DNA from: Sulfurovum sp.
GTDB taxonomy: Bacteria; Campylobacterota; Campylobacteria; Campylobacterales; Sulfurovaceae
NCBI GenBank assembly: GCA_027071315.1
Contig: JALSUP010000202.1
Location: 1-51,174, forward strand
Length of the DNA stretch: 51,174 nucleotides
Reading direction: 5' to 3'
Shown here: positions 8,632 through 17,354 of the stretch, piece after piece
Position numbering within the stretch: position 1 is the stretch's first letter
How the letters are laid out: each line of letters opens with the position of its first letter
Made by a program: the position numbers and the translations under genes
The notes under the pieces: model-generated
Databases searched by the model: none
Told to the model about the DNA's origin: nothing
What the model saw: the letters and a program-made list of their open reading frames with translations, nothing else

Positions 8632-9552
8632 ATGGAAGATTTCAAAATTCTGCATTTTCAGGATCTCTCAATAGAGAATGCCACCTTATATACAAAACCA
8701 CTGCCGGAAACAGAACTTACATATGATGACCATACAACAGTGGTGATCATGCGGGACCCTTACGAGTATTTCAATAGCATCCTGGAACACTATATTCAGC
8801 ATGAAATGAGCCCGAGTCTTTCCAGAGAAACACGCCAGGCCATAAGTACCATGCGTGATGAAGAATTTTTGGCATGGTTTTCCACACTGAACTATCTGCC
8901 GGTCATCAACCCACAGACATTCCAGCTCGACCTGCGCAAACGGATCAAAACAGCAGAGGAACGTCTTGCGCTTTTTGACTATGTCGTACCCTATGAAAAA
9001 ATAGATCTTTTCCTGACACATATCGCTCCCGATATCAAGATACAAAAAAGCCCGTCATCCGAACCATCTTTTTCTCTGAGTGCATTAAAAGGCAGTGAAC
9101 TGGCAGAAACATTCATAGGCAAAGACCTGCAGCTTTATGCACAGGCACAGACTTTGTGGAACTTGTCTGAGTCCAACCAGTACAAATCGCTTAAATTGCT
9201 TATAGAGAAAAAAGAACCCAAGAAAAAACAGAAACAACAGAAACTGTACCGGGGCGTTGTGGGCAAGATAAGCGAAAACACGGTACGGGGATGGGTTTTT
9301 CATATGAAACAAAAGGAAAGCATCACGGTAGGTATCTACAGGAACGGTACCCTGATAAAGGAAACAAAGGCTGACAAAATGCGACCGGATATTCAGGAAC
9401 TCATGGACCATCCCACCGGCAAGTGCGGTATCCATGTTGTCTTTGAGACTGCTATGTTCAAAGCCGGTGATACAGTGGAGATCAAAACAGTGCCTGACAA
9501 TGCCATTATCCATTTAGGGAAACAGGCACAGGCATTTCTGGACGTCAAATAA
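8632..9552 (+). CDS. Sulfotransferase-like half protein lacking the PAPS loop, with C-terminal GW/HPTG domain
   Basis: The protein has 306 residues and is the only rightward gene in the polysaccharide cluster. Residues 1-200 resemble the second half of a bacterial sulfotransferase. The 3'-phosphate motif is intact (VVIMRDPYEYFNSIL), but no HxGxxKTGTT loop is present and none is encoded upstream. A Lys/Gln-rich linker (about 193-203) leads to a C-terminal domain with GW, RPDIQEL and HPTGKCGIH. This aligns with the N-terminal domain of the 392-aa protein at 79-1257. The two incomplete proteins thus share one accessory domain at opposite ends. It may act with another sulfotransferase, serve as a glycan-binding protein, or be a decayed enzyme. 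It has its own promoter, so it is probably expressed. Its stop lies 4 bp from the stop of the convergent neighbour. Confidence 0.65.
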   Translation: MEDFKILHFQDLSIENATLYTKPLPETELTYDDHTTVVIMRDPYEYFNSILEHYIQHEMSPSLSRETRQAISTMRDEEFLAWFSTLNYLPVINPQTFQLDLRKRIKTAEERLALFDYVVPYEKIDLFLTHIAPDIKIQKSPSSEPSFSLSALKGSELAETFIGKDLQLYAQAQTLWNLSESNQYKSLKLLIEKKEPKKKQKQQKLYRGVVGKISENTVRGWVFHMKQKESITVGIYRNGTLIKETKADKMRPDIQELMDHPTGKCGIHVVFETAMFKAGDTVEIKTVPDNAIIHLGKQAQAFLDVK

Positions 9553-9556
9553 GTTC

Positions 9557-10939
9557 TTATAGCGTATCAGATAATGCTTTAAGCGATTCGCGTAATGCAG
9601 CGATCGCCTTTCCTTCAGGCCGCAGTCTATGTGCCCTGTCAATGACCCTGTAGGCATTCCGAATATCGCCTCTTCTCTCAAGTAATATAGCGATATCACG
9701 CAAAATATCCGCTTCCTTATATGTGCCGGAACTTATCCGGTCCAACTGTCCCTGCCTGAACCAATGGTCTACCGCGGCATACTCTTCAATATGAGGTATC
9801 TTCAAAAAACCGGCCAATGTGAAAAGTGCATAGCCACTGTATCCAAGTTCAAGCTTTTTCACTGTACACTGAAACAGATACTCTTTTATCTTCTCATCTT
9901 TCTCCAGATAGTCAAATGCCTTCTGCAGCGATATAGCTTTGTTCTCAATGGTATGTCCATCCTCTGTCTGCTCCATCTTTATTGCAGAGGAGACATCCGC
10001 ACCCTGCAGATAAGTTTCACTGATCCTTTTTTCTTCTTTCTCAAAAAAAGCCCTTAACTGCCTATACAGCTCTTGGTACTGACTGCTTTTATGTTTTCCG
10101 GACGGCATACCGGAATAGATTTCGGAATATTTCTGCAAACTCACATCGATCGTATCATTGAGCGGGGATTCACGCTCAATCACATGGTTGATCATTCTTT
10201 TCAGTTCCAGTGCGTCATCAGTATAACTGGGGTTTATTTTTTTGTTATTCAAGACAAAACCATCCAGCCCCATACCCAGATGTTCTATGAAATCTTTTTC
10301 TATGCGTCCTCCGCTAAAATGATCACGACCGTAAGGTCTTACGGTAAGATTCTCCCTGCCTACCACTTCTTCCCACTCCTGATACGTCGCCAAAAAAGAT
10401 TTATTGACCAGGTTTGCTGCACTGTTCTGACTACGCAGGACAGACTGCGCATACTGACTGAAGGTTACAGTGCCGTAATGCCTTTTGATCAACTGATTGT
10501 GTACGGAGATATAATACTCCACTATATCTCTATGATAAGCGATCACCAAAACTCTTTTATCTTTTAAAAAAGGTTTCATTTTTTGTGCGAGATTAAAAAA
10601 TGCTTCAGATGAAAGCAGCAGTAATCTGTTTTTTCTTTTTGCAGATTCATACCAGGTGTTAAACAATATCTTCGCTTCTTCCGGACGCTCCTGCATCAAG
10701 TCGATCGCCAACTTTGAATGTCCTCCTGAAATACCGTTTGGATCTATATCGTGTTTGGGATAATAGACTTCTTTGTTCTGAAGTACAGAGTGATTTTTGA
10801 GAAAAAAATGCTGGAGTGCGGATGTTCCCGACTTCGGTGCACCGACATGCAGTACGATATCATAGCGGTCTTTCAGCTCCAGGGGTTCATGTCGTCCTTT
10901 TGTCAATTTGTGTTTTAGAAAACTTTTTATATATTCCAT
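9557..10939 (-). CDS. PAPS-dependent sulfotransferase family protein with helical C-terminal extension
   Basis: The protein has 460 residues. After a basic 25-residue leader comes DIVLHVGAPKSGTSALQHF, an intact PAPS loop of the APKSGTS type. The second motif is VLVIAYHRDIVEYYISVHNQ with Arg and Ser present, and LLLSSEAFF lies between. From about residue 330 the protein is helical and repeat-like (tetratricopeptide-like, for example IRNAYRVIDRAHRLRPEGKAI), making it longer than typical members. This C-terminal extension has a counterpart in the 381-aa paralogue at 3587-4732. It lies 9 bp downstream of the glycosyltransferase gene, in the same direction as the exporter genes, and is therefore part of the exporter operon. 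It is the best candidate for a fully working sulfotransferase acting on the exported glycan. Confidence 0.8.
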   Translation of the reverse strand: MEYIKSFLKHKLTKGRHEPLELKDRYDIVLHVGAPKSGTSALQHFFLKNHSVLQNKEVYYPKHDIDPNGISGGHSKLAIDLMQERPEEAKILFNTWYESAKRKNRLLLLSSEAFFNLAQKMKPFLKDKRVLVIAYHRDIVEYYISVHNQLIKRHYGTVTFSQYAQSVLRSQNSAANLVNKSFLATYQEWEEVVGRENLTVRPYGRDHFSGGRIEKDFIEHLGMGLDGFVLNNKKINPSYTDDALELKRMINHVIERESPLNDTIDVSLQKYSEIYSGMPSGKHKSSQYQELYRQLRAFFEKEEKRISETYLQGADVSSAIKMEQTEDGHTIENKAISLQKAFDYLEKDEKIKEYLFQCTVKKLELGYSGYALFTLAGFLKIPHIEEYAAVDHWFRQGQLDRISSGTYKEADILRDIAILLERRGDIRNAYRVIDRAHRLRPEGKAIAALRESLKALSDTL

Positions 10940-10948
10940 ACTGATCGG

Positions 10949-12799
10949 TCACCTTCTGTTATTTATTCGAAAATCTTCGAACATTTTGCTCAGATGCGTA
11001 TTGTAGCAACGGTCATTCTCCAGATTCTTTTTCCATTTTTTCTTCATATAGGCGATCTCCCGGCCAAAACGTTCCTGTTTCTCTTTCGTGTCTTCAGCCC
11101 CCCTGCTTCGTGATTCATGATGATAGAGTTCGACATAGGGTGTCCAGAGGTTTCTATATCCTTTTTTTTGCAGTTTGAGGCAGAAGTCCACATCATTGAA
11201 TGCCACGGAGAGATTCTCCTCATCGAGTCCACCCACCTCTTCATAGAGCGCTTTTTCCACTACAAGGCATGCACCTGTTACCGCCACATAATTCTGAATG
11301 ATCTTCAAACGGGAAAAATAGCCGAAAGAATCTTTGGGGAAATATTTATGGGAATGTCCCGCTACTCCGCCGATGCCAAGAACGATACCGGCATGCTGAA
11401 TAGTATTGTCCCTATAATAGAGCATTGCCCCGACAGCCCCTATATCCGGGCGTAGTACATGCTGGACCAGCTCGGTAAGCCAATGCTCACTGATGATCTC
11501 CACATCATTATTCAACAAGGCCACGACCTCACCTCTGGCCTGTGTCACACCGAAATTATTGATCGCCGAGAAGTTGAATGGTTTATGATATTCTATCACA
11601 CGTATATTGTCATATTTCTTCAGTGATTCAAAATACTTCAGTATCTTCGGCTCCGAACTCTCATTGTCAAGAATAATGATCTCATAATTCTTATAGTCAG
11701 TGTATTTCAAGATACTGTTGATACATTTAGATAACAGTGTGTACCTGTCCCGGGTGGGGATAATAATGGAAACCAGCGGTGCTTCCTTCTCCAGATGATA
11801 CTCGACCTTATAGGTGTTCTCAACCATACCATACCCAACGGTAACCTGTTTTCCTGCATGCTTGAAATAATCCTGAAGTGCCCTAAGCGCAGAACTGCCC
11901 GCATAACTCTTGGCAGAGGGGTCCAGGGCGGTTGATCCTTCAATGGCACGCCAATGATACAGTATCTTTTCAATATGACCCACTTCCGTATTGTCTATAT
12001 GGTGAAGACAGCGCAAAAAGAGATCATAATCCTGGCTCCCTTCATAGCCGGTTCTGAATCCACCTGCTTTGTCCACGATATCCTTACGGATCAGGGTCAT
12101 GTGGGAGAGGTAGTTCTGAGAGAAGAACATATCGGGATTCCACCCCGATTTGAAGTGAGGATCATAACGCCTGTTCTTTGCGTCTATCTTATCTTCATCT
12201 GAATAGATCAGTTTGAGATGAGGCTTTTTGTTCAATCTTTTCACCATGCTGTATAGCGCATCGGGTGCTAAAAGGTCATCATGGTCCAAAAAGGTCACAT
12301 ATGCACCTGTTGCCATCTCCAGAGCAGAGTTCGATGCCTCAGAGATATGACCGTTCTTCGCGCGCAACACGACCTTGATCCGCTCGTCCTTCAATGCGTA
12401 CTGGTTGAGGACATCGATGGTCTCCTGCGAAACCGAAGCGTCATCGGCGATACAGAGTTCCCAACGGGAATAACTCTGGTCCCGAACCGACTCTATCGCC
12501 TGTACCAGGTAAATTTCTTCTGTATTGTAAGTCGGCATGATGATGGAGATGAGCGGTCTGTACTCCAGAACCCTGACCTTTTTCCGTTGCTTTTCATTCT
12601 TTTTGATCCATTTTTGATACGCCGACTCGGCAGTAATGTTGTTACTCGCATGCGGTACAAGTGAATAATACTCCCTGTTCAGATGAGAACGTACTTCTTT
12701 CATACCGTTCTTGCGGTAGCGCGCATAAGACTTTCGCAACACACGTAAAGGTGATGTCCCGCGCTCATGCCATAGGATATAGAGTATCTTTTTAAACAT
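10949..12799 (-). CDS. Two-domain family 2 glycosyltransferase
   Basis: The protein has 616 residues with two GT-A (GT2) domains. The first, from about residue 85, has PLISIIMPTYNT, a DDAS nucleotide-binding motif, TFLDHDDLL (the DxD element) and a later GGFRTGYEGSQDYDLFLR acceptor-side block. The second, from about 345, has VSIIIPTRDRYTLL, ILDNES, LLNNDVEII and GGLDEENLSVAFNDVDFC. No membrane segments are obvious, so it is probably a cytoplasmic, membrane-associated enzyme extending or finishing the surface polysaccharide. It sits 7 bp after the KpsE-like gene in the exporter operon. The sugars cannot be predicted. This layout is typical of O-antigen and capsule loci. Confidence 0.88.
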   Translation of the reverse strand: MFKKILYILWHERGTSPLRVLRKSYARYRKNGMKEVRSHLNREYYSLVPHASNNITAESAYQKWIKKNEKQRKKVRVLEYRPLISIIMPTYNTEEIYLVQAIESVRDQSYSRWELCIADDASVSQETIDVLNQYALKDERIKVVLRAKNGHISEASNSALEMATGAYVTFLDHDDLLAPDALYSMVKRLNKKPHLKLIYSDEDKIDAKNRRYDPHFKSGWNPDMFFSQNYLSHMTLIRKDIVDKAGGFRTGYEGSQDYDLFLRCLHHIDNTEVGHIEKILYHWRAIEGSTALDPSAKSYAGSSALRALQDYFKHAGKQVTVGYGMVENTYKVEYHLEKEAPLVSIIIPTRDRYTLLSKCINSILKYTDYKNYEIIILDNESSEPKILKYFESLKKYDNIRVIEYHKPFNFSAINNFGVTQARGEVVALLNNDVEIISEHWLTELVQHVLRPDIGAVGAMLYYRDNTIQHAGIVLGIGGVAGHSHKYFPKDSFGYFSRLKIIQNYVAVTGACLVVEKALYEEVGGLDEENLSVAFNDVDFCLKLQKKGYRNLWTPYVELYHHESRSRGAEDTKEKQERFGREIAYMKKKWKKNLENDRCYNTHLSKMFEDFRINNRR

Positions 12800-12806
12800 C
12801 AGTATC

Positions 12807-13898
12807 CTAATCCTGATGATCTCTGATGATCATAAGGACAATACTGATAATAGTGTACAGGGAAAAGAGTATGATAAGCCAGGTAAAGATATCCCAGATA
12901 ATATCCGGATAGGTGAATGTCTCAGGCACTTCCGGTTTGGAAACAACGATCAGGTGTTTGGCATTCTGTCTCACTTCTGTTTTCAACTGCTCCTGATTGA
13001 TAAGTGTTTGTTTGTAAACCTCTTTGGAAAATTCCATTTCACTTTTTAAAAGTTCAAAATCAAAGACATTGGTATTAAGTTTGCCCTGACTTTCTCCTGC
13101 CAGTTCTTTTTTCACCCTTTTAATAGATTTCTTAATGTTAATAATGGTCTCTTTGATCATTCTCATCTCTTTACCATTGGGATTCCAGGTTTTTAACTTA
13201 CTGTTATAATCCACTTCATTTTTAATAAGATCTGTTTCCAAAGTTGCCAATATCGTACTCTTGCGTTCAACATCAAGATTGGGGTCTATGGTACCGTGCG
13301 TATTCTGATACTGGATCAATGCTTTGATGGCTTTAATGAACAATGCTTTATTCTCATCACGCTGCTTAATGATGAATTCCAACCCGACTTCCGCATTTTC
13401 ACGGGAGAAACTGTTGATAATCTCATCGGAACGTTTAATAATGGCTTCAAGTATTTGCTTGGCAACTGTCGGGTCAGTATGGATGAAAGACAAAGAGAGG
13501 GTTCCGGAGGGTTCGTCATACAGCACTTCAAGGTCGTCATTGTATTTTTCGACCAAATTCTTTTTACTGGCTTCATAATACTGGATAGGGGAATCTTTAT
13601 AAAGTCTTTGCAGCACATCCAGGTCCTCACTCACATAGTGTTCTGAAAGATGAAAGGTCGCATCGATATAGTTGTACATTTCATTTGAGCGCATATAGAG
13701 TTCGATCACTTTTGAATCCTGCATGGTACTTGAAGTCGGCCCCAACAGTGCGGAGCTTAAGTCCATACTCTGTTTTTCAGAGAGGTCTTTGAGCAGGATG
13801 ATACTTTCGGATTCATAGCGCTCCGTTTCGATATAAACAATATATCCCACTACGGCAAGAAATATGGCCGTAAACAATATTCTAAAAAAATTTTTCAT
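12807..13898 (-). CDS. kpsE: Capsule polysaccharide export inner-membrane protein, KpsE/BexC/CtrB-like
   Basis: The protein has 363 residues with the classic co-polymerase layout: one N-terminal membrane helix (about 6-22), a long periplasmic part rich in coiled-coil helices (about 130-300), and a second membrane helix near the C-terminus (about 335-357) preceded by a Pro-rich stretch (VVSKPEVPETFTYP). SESIILLKDLSEKQSMDL near residue 30 and the LLGPTSST segment are typical of the BexC/CtrB/KpsE group. It bridges the ABC transporter to the outer-membrane exit channel. Its start overlaps the ATPase gene by 4 bp. No KpsD-like outer-membrane channel or KpsC/KpsS genes are in the window, so they must lie elsewhere or be replaced. 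Confidence 0.85.
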   Translation of the reverse strand: MKNFFRILFTAIFLAVVGYIVYIETERYESESIILLKDLSEKQSMDLSSALLGPTSSTMQDSKVIELYMRSNEMYNYIDATFHLSEHYVSEDLDVLQRLYKDSPIQYYEASKKNLVEKYNDDLEVLYDEPSGTLSLSFIHTDPTVAKQILEAIIKRSDEIINSFSRENAEVGLEFIIKQRDENKALFIKAIKALIQYQNTHGTIDPNLDVERKSTILATLETDLIKNEVDYNSKLKTWNPNGKEMRMIKETIINIKKSIKRVKKELAGESQGKLNTNVFDFELLKSEMEFSKEVYKQTLINQEQLKTEVRQNAKHLIVVSKPEVPETFTYPDIIWDIFTWLIILFSLYTIISIVLMIIRDHQD

Positions 13899-14569
13899 TT
13901 TTTCCCTTCTTTTTCATTTATCTCTCGATAATATTTAATGCCATCTTCTATATTTTCATAATAATTCAGTTCACCATTGTTCAGCACCATCCCCGCATCA
14001 CACATGGACAAAAGCGTTTTCGGATTATGACTGACCAGTATGATATGGCAACGGCCGATCTTCTCCTTCAGGGCATCTGATGCTTTCTGCTGAAAAACAG
14101 GATCCCCTGTCGCTAACGTTTCATCAATAATCAGATAATCGAAATCAAAGGGCAGACTCATTCCAAAGCCCAGACGTCCCCTCATCCCGGAAGAATAGGT
14201 ACTGACAGGCAGATCGAAATATTCACCCAATTCGGCAAAATCCCTGACATATTCAATGATCTCTTCTGTTTCCTGCGGGTCCTTGTTATAAAGATTGCAT
14301 ACGAATTTCACATTCGCCTTTCCGGACATTGTGGGTACAACTCCGCCGGCAAGCCCCATCGGCCAGGAAAAGCTGTTGTTCGAGTAGATCGTACCTTCAT
14401 TCGGGAATTCTATCTTCCCCAGCATCCGCATCAGCGTTGATTTCCCTGTACCGTTACGCCCGATCAAACCGATATTGATATCGGGAAGGGTCAGGGAAAC
14501 ATCTTTCAAGAGATATTTTTTGCTTTCATCCGTTTTAAAATATTTGGTTACATTACGTAGTTCAATCAC
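13895..14569 (-). CDS. kpsT: Capsule polysaccharide ABC exporter ATPase, KpsT-like
   Basis: The protein has 224 residues from the chosen GTG. Walker A is GRNGTGKST, the signature motif is YSSGMRGRLGFGMSL, Walker B is FDYLIIDETLATGD, and the switch His lies in ILVSHNP. The combination YSSGMRGRLGF plus short length is typical of KpsT/BexA ATPases exporting capsular polysaccharide. I take the GTG at 14569 as the start because it forms a GTGA overlap with the stop of the permease gene and gives the usual family length; an upstream ATG at 14608 would add 13 residues inside the permease frame. It is coupled on both sides: permease stop-start overlap upstream and a 4-bp overlap with the KpsE-like gene downstream. 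Confidence 0.88.
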   Translation of the reverse strand: MIELRNVTKYFKTDESKKYLLKDVSLTLPDINIGLIGRNGTGKSTLMRMLGKIEFPNEGTIYSNNSFSWPMGLAGGVVPTMSGKANVKFVCNLYNKDPQETEEIIEYVRDFAELGEYFDLPVSTYSSGMRGRLGFGMSLPFDFDYLIIDETLATGDPVFQQKASDALKEKIGRCHIILVSHNPKTLLSMCDAGMVLNNGELNYYENIEDGIKYYREINEKEGKK

Positions 14570-15348
14570 AGTGATATGATCCTTTTTTCCAATTTTTGGT
14601 ACAGCCATGCTCCAATGAACATAGGAACGACTGTCCAGTACATCATAAACTGATAGTCGACGAAACGGTCATCCAGTTCAGGGATATACGCCGCGTGGAT
14701 CATTTCCATGAAGTGGACCAGAGGGTTATAGAGAAAATACTCCTGGTATTCCGCAGGAACGGAGATGATAGGAAAAAAAACAGCTGAGCCCAGCAGGAGT
14801 GCAAAAGACATGATACCGATCACCCTTCCGATACTGATATAAAAGGCACTTCCTATCGCCGCCACAAGACTGACAGAAATGGAAAAAACGATCAGCCAGA
14901 GGTACCCAAGGAATACCATTAGTATGTTCTGTGGTGCTATATTCCCATACTGAAAGAAAAACCCAATAAAAAGGAACATAAGAACAATGATACTGGTTAT
15001 GAACATCGTCTTTAACAATCTGGCCAGTATCGTATCGATCGGCTTCACCTGTTTATAGATGAAGAGCTGTTTGTTCGCAATAAACGCATTGGTCGAACCG
15101 GACAGGGTATCACGGAACATATTAAAGGCGATAAAACCGGAGGCCATGAAGGTAGCGACATCATAGTTCTCACTCCCTCCCCCCAGGATAAATCCCCGAA
15201 GTATCACGAAAAGAGCTACCTGCATAAAAGGTTGAAAAAAAGTCCAGAACAGACCTGCTTTCCCCACACTGATACTTTTATTTATCTCCCTCAAAAAAAG
15301 TGCTTTCTCAACAGCTAAAAAAATTTGAAACGGTTTTCTTAATGTCAA
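14566..15348 (-). CDS. kpsM: Capsule polysaccharide ABC exporter permease, KpsM-like
   Basis: The protein has 260 residues and about six hydrophobic segments in the ABC-2 transporter arrangement. It has the family-typical N-terminal block with LFLREINKSISVGKAGLFW, then FQPFMQV. It forms the membrane channel for the glycan, paired with the ATPase encoded next. No ATG lies near the expected start; the TTG at 15348 has a GGGGAG ribosome-binding site 10 nt upstream and is accepted. It is the first gene of the exporter operon. A -10 box lies about 35 bp upstream. Confidence 0.87.
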   Translation of the reverse strand: MTLRKPFQIFLAVEKALFLREINKSISVGKAGLFWTFFQPFMQVALFVILRGFILGGGSENYDVATFMASGFIAFNMFRDTLSGSTNAFIANKQLFIYKQVKPIDTILARLLKTMFITSIIVLMFLFIGFFFQYGNIAPQNILMVFLGYLWLIVFSISVSLVAAIGSAFYISIGRVIGIMSFALLLGSAVFFPIISVPAEYQEYFLYNPLVHFMEMIHAAYIPELDDRFVDYQFMMYWTVVPMFIGAWLYQKLEKRIISL

Positions 15349-15380
15349 AGCCTGTTTACTCCCCTCGAATATAATACTTT

Positions 15381-15389
15381 ATTATAGCA
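15381..15389 (-). promoter_or_regulatory. Extended -10 promoter of the capsule export operon
   Basis: On the minus strand TGCTATAAT occurs with the -10 hexamer at 15386-15381, about 30 bp before the TTG start of the KpsM-like gene. The upstream sequence is AT-rich without a convincing -35. This is the only good promoter seen for the leftward genes down to the large HAD/RgpF gene. Confidence 0.5.
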
Positions 15390-15676
15390 TAATTTTTAAA
15401 AAGTTAAGAAAAAAATTGGAAGAAGAGAAGAGAAAAACTACCAAGCCAGGAGACTCAGTGGTGTTAACGTTAAAGTAAGATTAGTTCGAAATTCTGCAGG
15501 TAACATTGGTCCCATCACAGAGTCTCCACAAAATGAGGTTTGCAATCATGATCCATTTTATTTCAACTGTATCCAAATATTATTATATTACAATATTAGA
15601 ACCTAAGAAAATAATGAAGATAAAGAACCAATATATGAAAAATAACAATGAAAATTATCTAAAACAACAGTCTCAC

Positions 15677-16780
15677 ATGCGGAGTGAAACGGCCATAAAT
15701 GTGACAAAAACATGGATGCCCGACAAAGATAAATATAAGTCTTATGTTGACAAGATATATGAAACAGGCTGGGTGACAAGCTACAGTCCACTTGTTCAGG
15801 AGCTTGAAAAAAGATTGACAGCATATTTGAATGTGAAAAATATAGTCCTTGTATCGAGTGGGACTGCTGCTCTTGAAATAGCGTATAAATTACTGAAATT
15901 AAAAGGAGAGGTGATTACCACACCTTTTTCTTTCATAGCCACCACAAGTTCTCTTGTCAACAGTGGTCTAAAACCGATCTATGCCGATATAGACCCCCAG
16001 ACATTCAACATGGATCCTGAAAATATTGAAGCGTTGATCACAGAAAAGACTTCTGCCATTGTACCGGTCCATGTTTTTGGAAATGCCTGCGAGATGGATA
16101 GTGTAGAGGCTATAGCAAAAAAACATGACCTTAAAGTGATATATGATGCTGCACATACCTTTGATGTTGATTATGAGGGAGAGAGTATTTTGAAGTGTGG
16201 TGATGTTTCCGTCATCAGTTTTCAGGCTACAAAACTGTTTCATACCATAGAAGGCGGTGCGATTATCATCGAGGATGATGATATGGCCAACGAAGCTAAA
16301 ATGTTGTCAAATTTTGGCATAAATGGTTCTGAAAGCATTGGCTACCTTGGAATGAACGCTAAGATGAATGAGTTTCAGGCAGCAATGGGTTTATGTGTTT
16401 TGGATGATATAGAGTACATTTTACAAGAACGTAAGCGGATTTCTATGCTGTACAAAGATCATTTATCAGAAAAGGTACAATTACAAAAACAAAATGTAAA
16501 ATCGACTAAAAATTACAGTTATGTACCTATAGTACTACCCAGTGAAGAAAAATGTTTAGAGATACAGCATACATTGAATGAACATAACATCTACCCGCGC
16601 AGATACTTTTATCCTTCTCTTGATACCCTTGATTTTATTGAAATAGAAAATGAGTGTGCAGTTTCCCGTAGTATTTCTAGCCGTATATTGTGTTTGCCCA
16701 TTTATCCAGGATTGGAAGAGAAAATTATTATGGACATAGTGCAGGTAGTTAATTCAATCGTCAATGACGAAGAGTGTTAA
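15677..16780 (+). CDS. DegT/DnrJ/EryC1/StrS-family PLP sugar aminotransferase
   Basis: The product has 367 residues from the chosen ATG. Family landmarks are INVTKTWMPDKDKY at the N-terminus, VSSGTAALEIAY (cofactor phosphate loop), TTPFSFIATTSSLV, DIDPQTFNMDP, VHVFGNACEMD, IYDAAHTFDV (Asp that contacts the pyridine ring) and SFQATKLFHTIEGG with the Schiff-base Lys (SFQATK; many homologues have SFHATK). It makes aminodeoxy-sugar nucleotides used in surface glycans. In-frame ATGs at 15614 and 15635 would add residues, but homologues begin near INVTKT, so 15677 is preferred; no ribosome-binding site decides it. It is divergent from the capsule exporter and AT-richer than it. The gap 15349-15676 holds only the exporter promoter and AT-rich sequence that I cannot assign. 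Confidence 0.85.
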   Translation: MRSETAINVTKTWMPDKDKYKSYVDKIYETGWVTSYSPLVQELEKRLTAYLNVKNIVLVSSGTAALEIAYKLLKLKGEVITTPFSFIATTSSLVNSGLKPIYADIDPQTFNMDPENIEALITEKTSAIVPVHVFGNACEMDSVEAIAKKHDLKVIYDAAHTFDVDYEGESILKCGDVSVISFQATKLFHTIEGGAIIIEDDDMANEAKMLSNFGINGSESIGYLGMNAKMNEFQAAMGLCVLDDIEYILQERKRISMLYKDHLSEKVQLQKQNVKSTKNYSYVPIVLPSEEKCLEIQHTLNEHNIYPRRYFYPSLDTLDFIEIENECAVSRSISSRILCLPIYPGLEEKIIMDIVQVVNSIVNDEEC

Positions 16781-16790
16781 AGTTTATTCT

Positions 16791-16866
16791 TTGGCAGCCT
16801 GGCGATCTGTGAGACAGACCCATAGCTTTCCGCTCTTTTTACCGGGGAGATAAAAAGATTGGCTTT
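16791..16866 (-). ncRNA. c-di-GMP-I (GEMM)-like riboswitch motif, orphan
   Basis: Read leftwards, the sequence contains GCGGAAAGCTATGGGTCTG and, after a short CTC loop, CAGATCGCCAGGCTGCC. This follows the 3' half of the GEMM consensus (GCAAAGCcacGGGuCU-loop-AGnnaGCCgGGuuGCC) closely in sequence and pairing. The 5' half is reduced: GCCAATC stands for GGCAAACC, then comes a 7-bp stem CTTTTTA/TAAAAAG with a 9-nt loop in place of the usual GNRA-capped stem. What follows leftwards is the antisense of the aminotransferase gene, so no gene is under its control here. It may be a stranded relic of a former leader, or its 3' gene was displaced by the aminotransferase. The match was made by eye. Confidence 0.4.
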
Positions 16867-16944
16867 ATCAGAAAACAATTAGTTTTTAAGTTTGTAGACT
16901 AAAACCGAAATATTGACTACTTGATAAAATCATATAATTTAAAC

Positions 16945-17295
16945 TTACGCTTTTTTCACAAATTCCTGCTTAAGTTTAATAGCACCGACACCTGGAACTT
17001 TACAGTCAATATTGTGACCGTCGTTGCCTTCGACAAGGCGGATACTCTTGATCTTGGTACCGACTTTGATCCCGTCGCTGCTGCCTTTGACTTTAAGGTC
17101 TTTGATGACCGTAACACTGTCACCGTCTTCTAAAATATTGCCGTTGGCATCTTTCACAACCAGTACTGCTTCCGCTTCTTCTGCTGCTGATTCTTCTTTG
17201 CTCCACTCATGTGCACACTCAGGACAGATATAGAGACTACCGTCCTCGTAAGTATATTCGCTGCCGCACTTTGGACAATTAGGTATATTTTCCAT
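16945..17295 (-). CDS. yjdM: YjdM/PhnA-family zinc-ribbon protein
   Basis: The protein has 116 residues. The N-terminus is a zinc ribbon with two CxxC pairs (CPKCGSEY and CPECAHEW). The C-terminal beta domain has [26 protein letters not shown] and the [19 protein letters not shown] block typical of the family once named PhnA (alkylphosphonate uptake operon protein, now YjdM). The cellular role is not firmly known, and family members occur without phosphonate genes, as here. An acidic Ala/Glu-rich stretch (34-43) links the two domains. It is a single-gene unit. Confidence 0.88.
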   Translation of the reverse strand: MENIPNCPKCGSEYTYEDGSLYICPECAHEWSKEESAAEEAEAVLVVKDANGNILEDGDSVTVIKDLKVKGSSDGIKVGTKIKSIRLVEGNDGHNIDCKVPGVGAIKLKQEFVKKA

Positions 17296-17354
17296 TTTTT
17301 TCCTTTTTAGTATTGATAAAAAGTATTTTACTCTTATAATATTAAAAAAATGTA

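Noticed and set aside
15349-15676. A rightward frame reading VNVKVRLVRNSAGNIGPITE near 15460-15530, as a possible gene fragment
   Set aside because: The composition is protein-like, but I know no matching family, there is no start signal, and neighbouring frames look equally open; too weak to report as a pseudogene.
16791-16866. Reading the 16.8-kb structure as an ordinary terminator for the aminotransferase gene
   Set aside because: The stems are interrupted by specific internal loops, no T-run follows on the plus strand, and the conserved GEMM-like blocks are on the minus strand.
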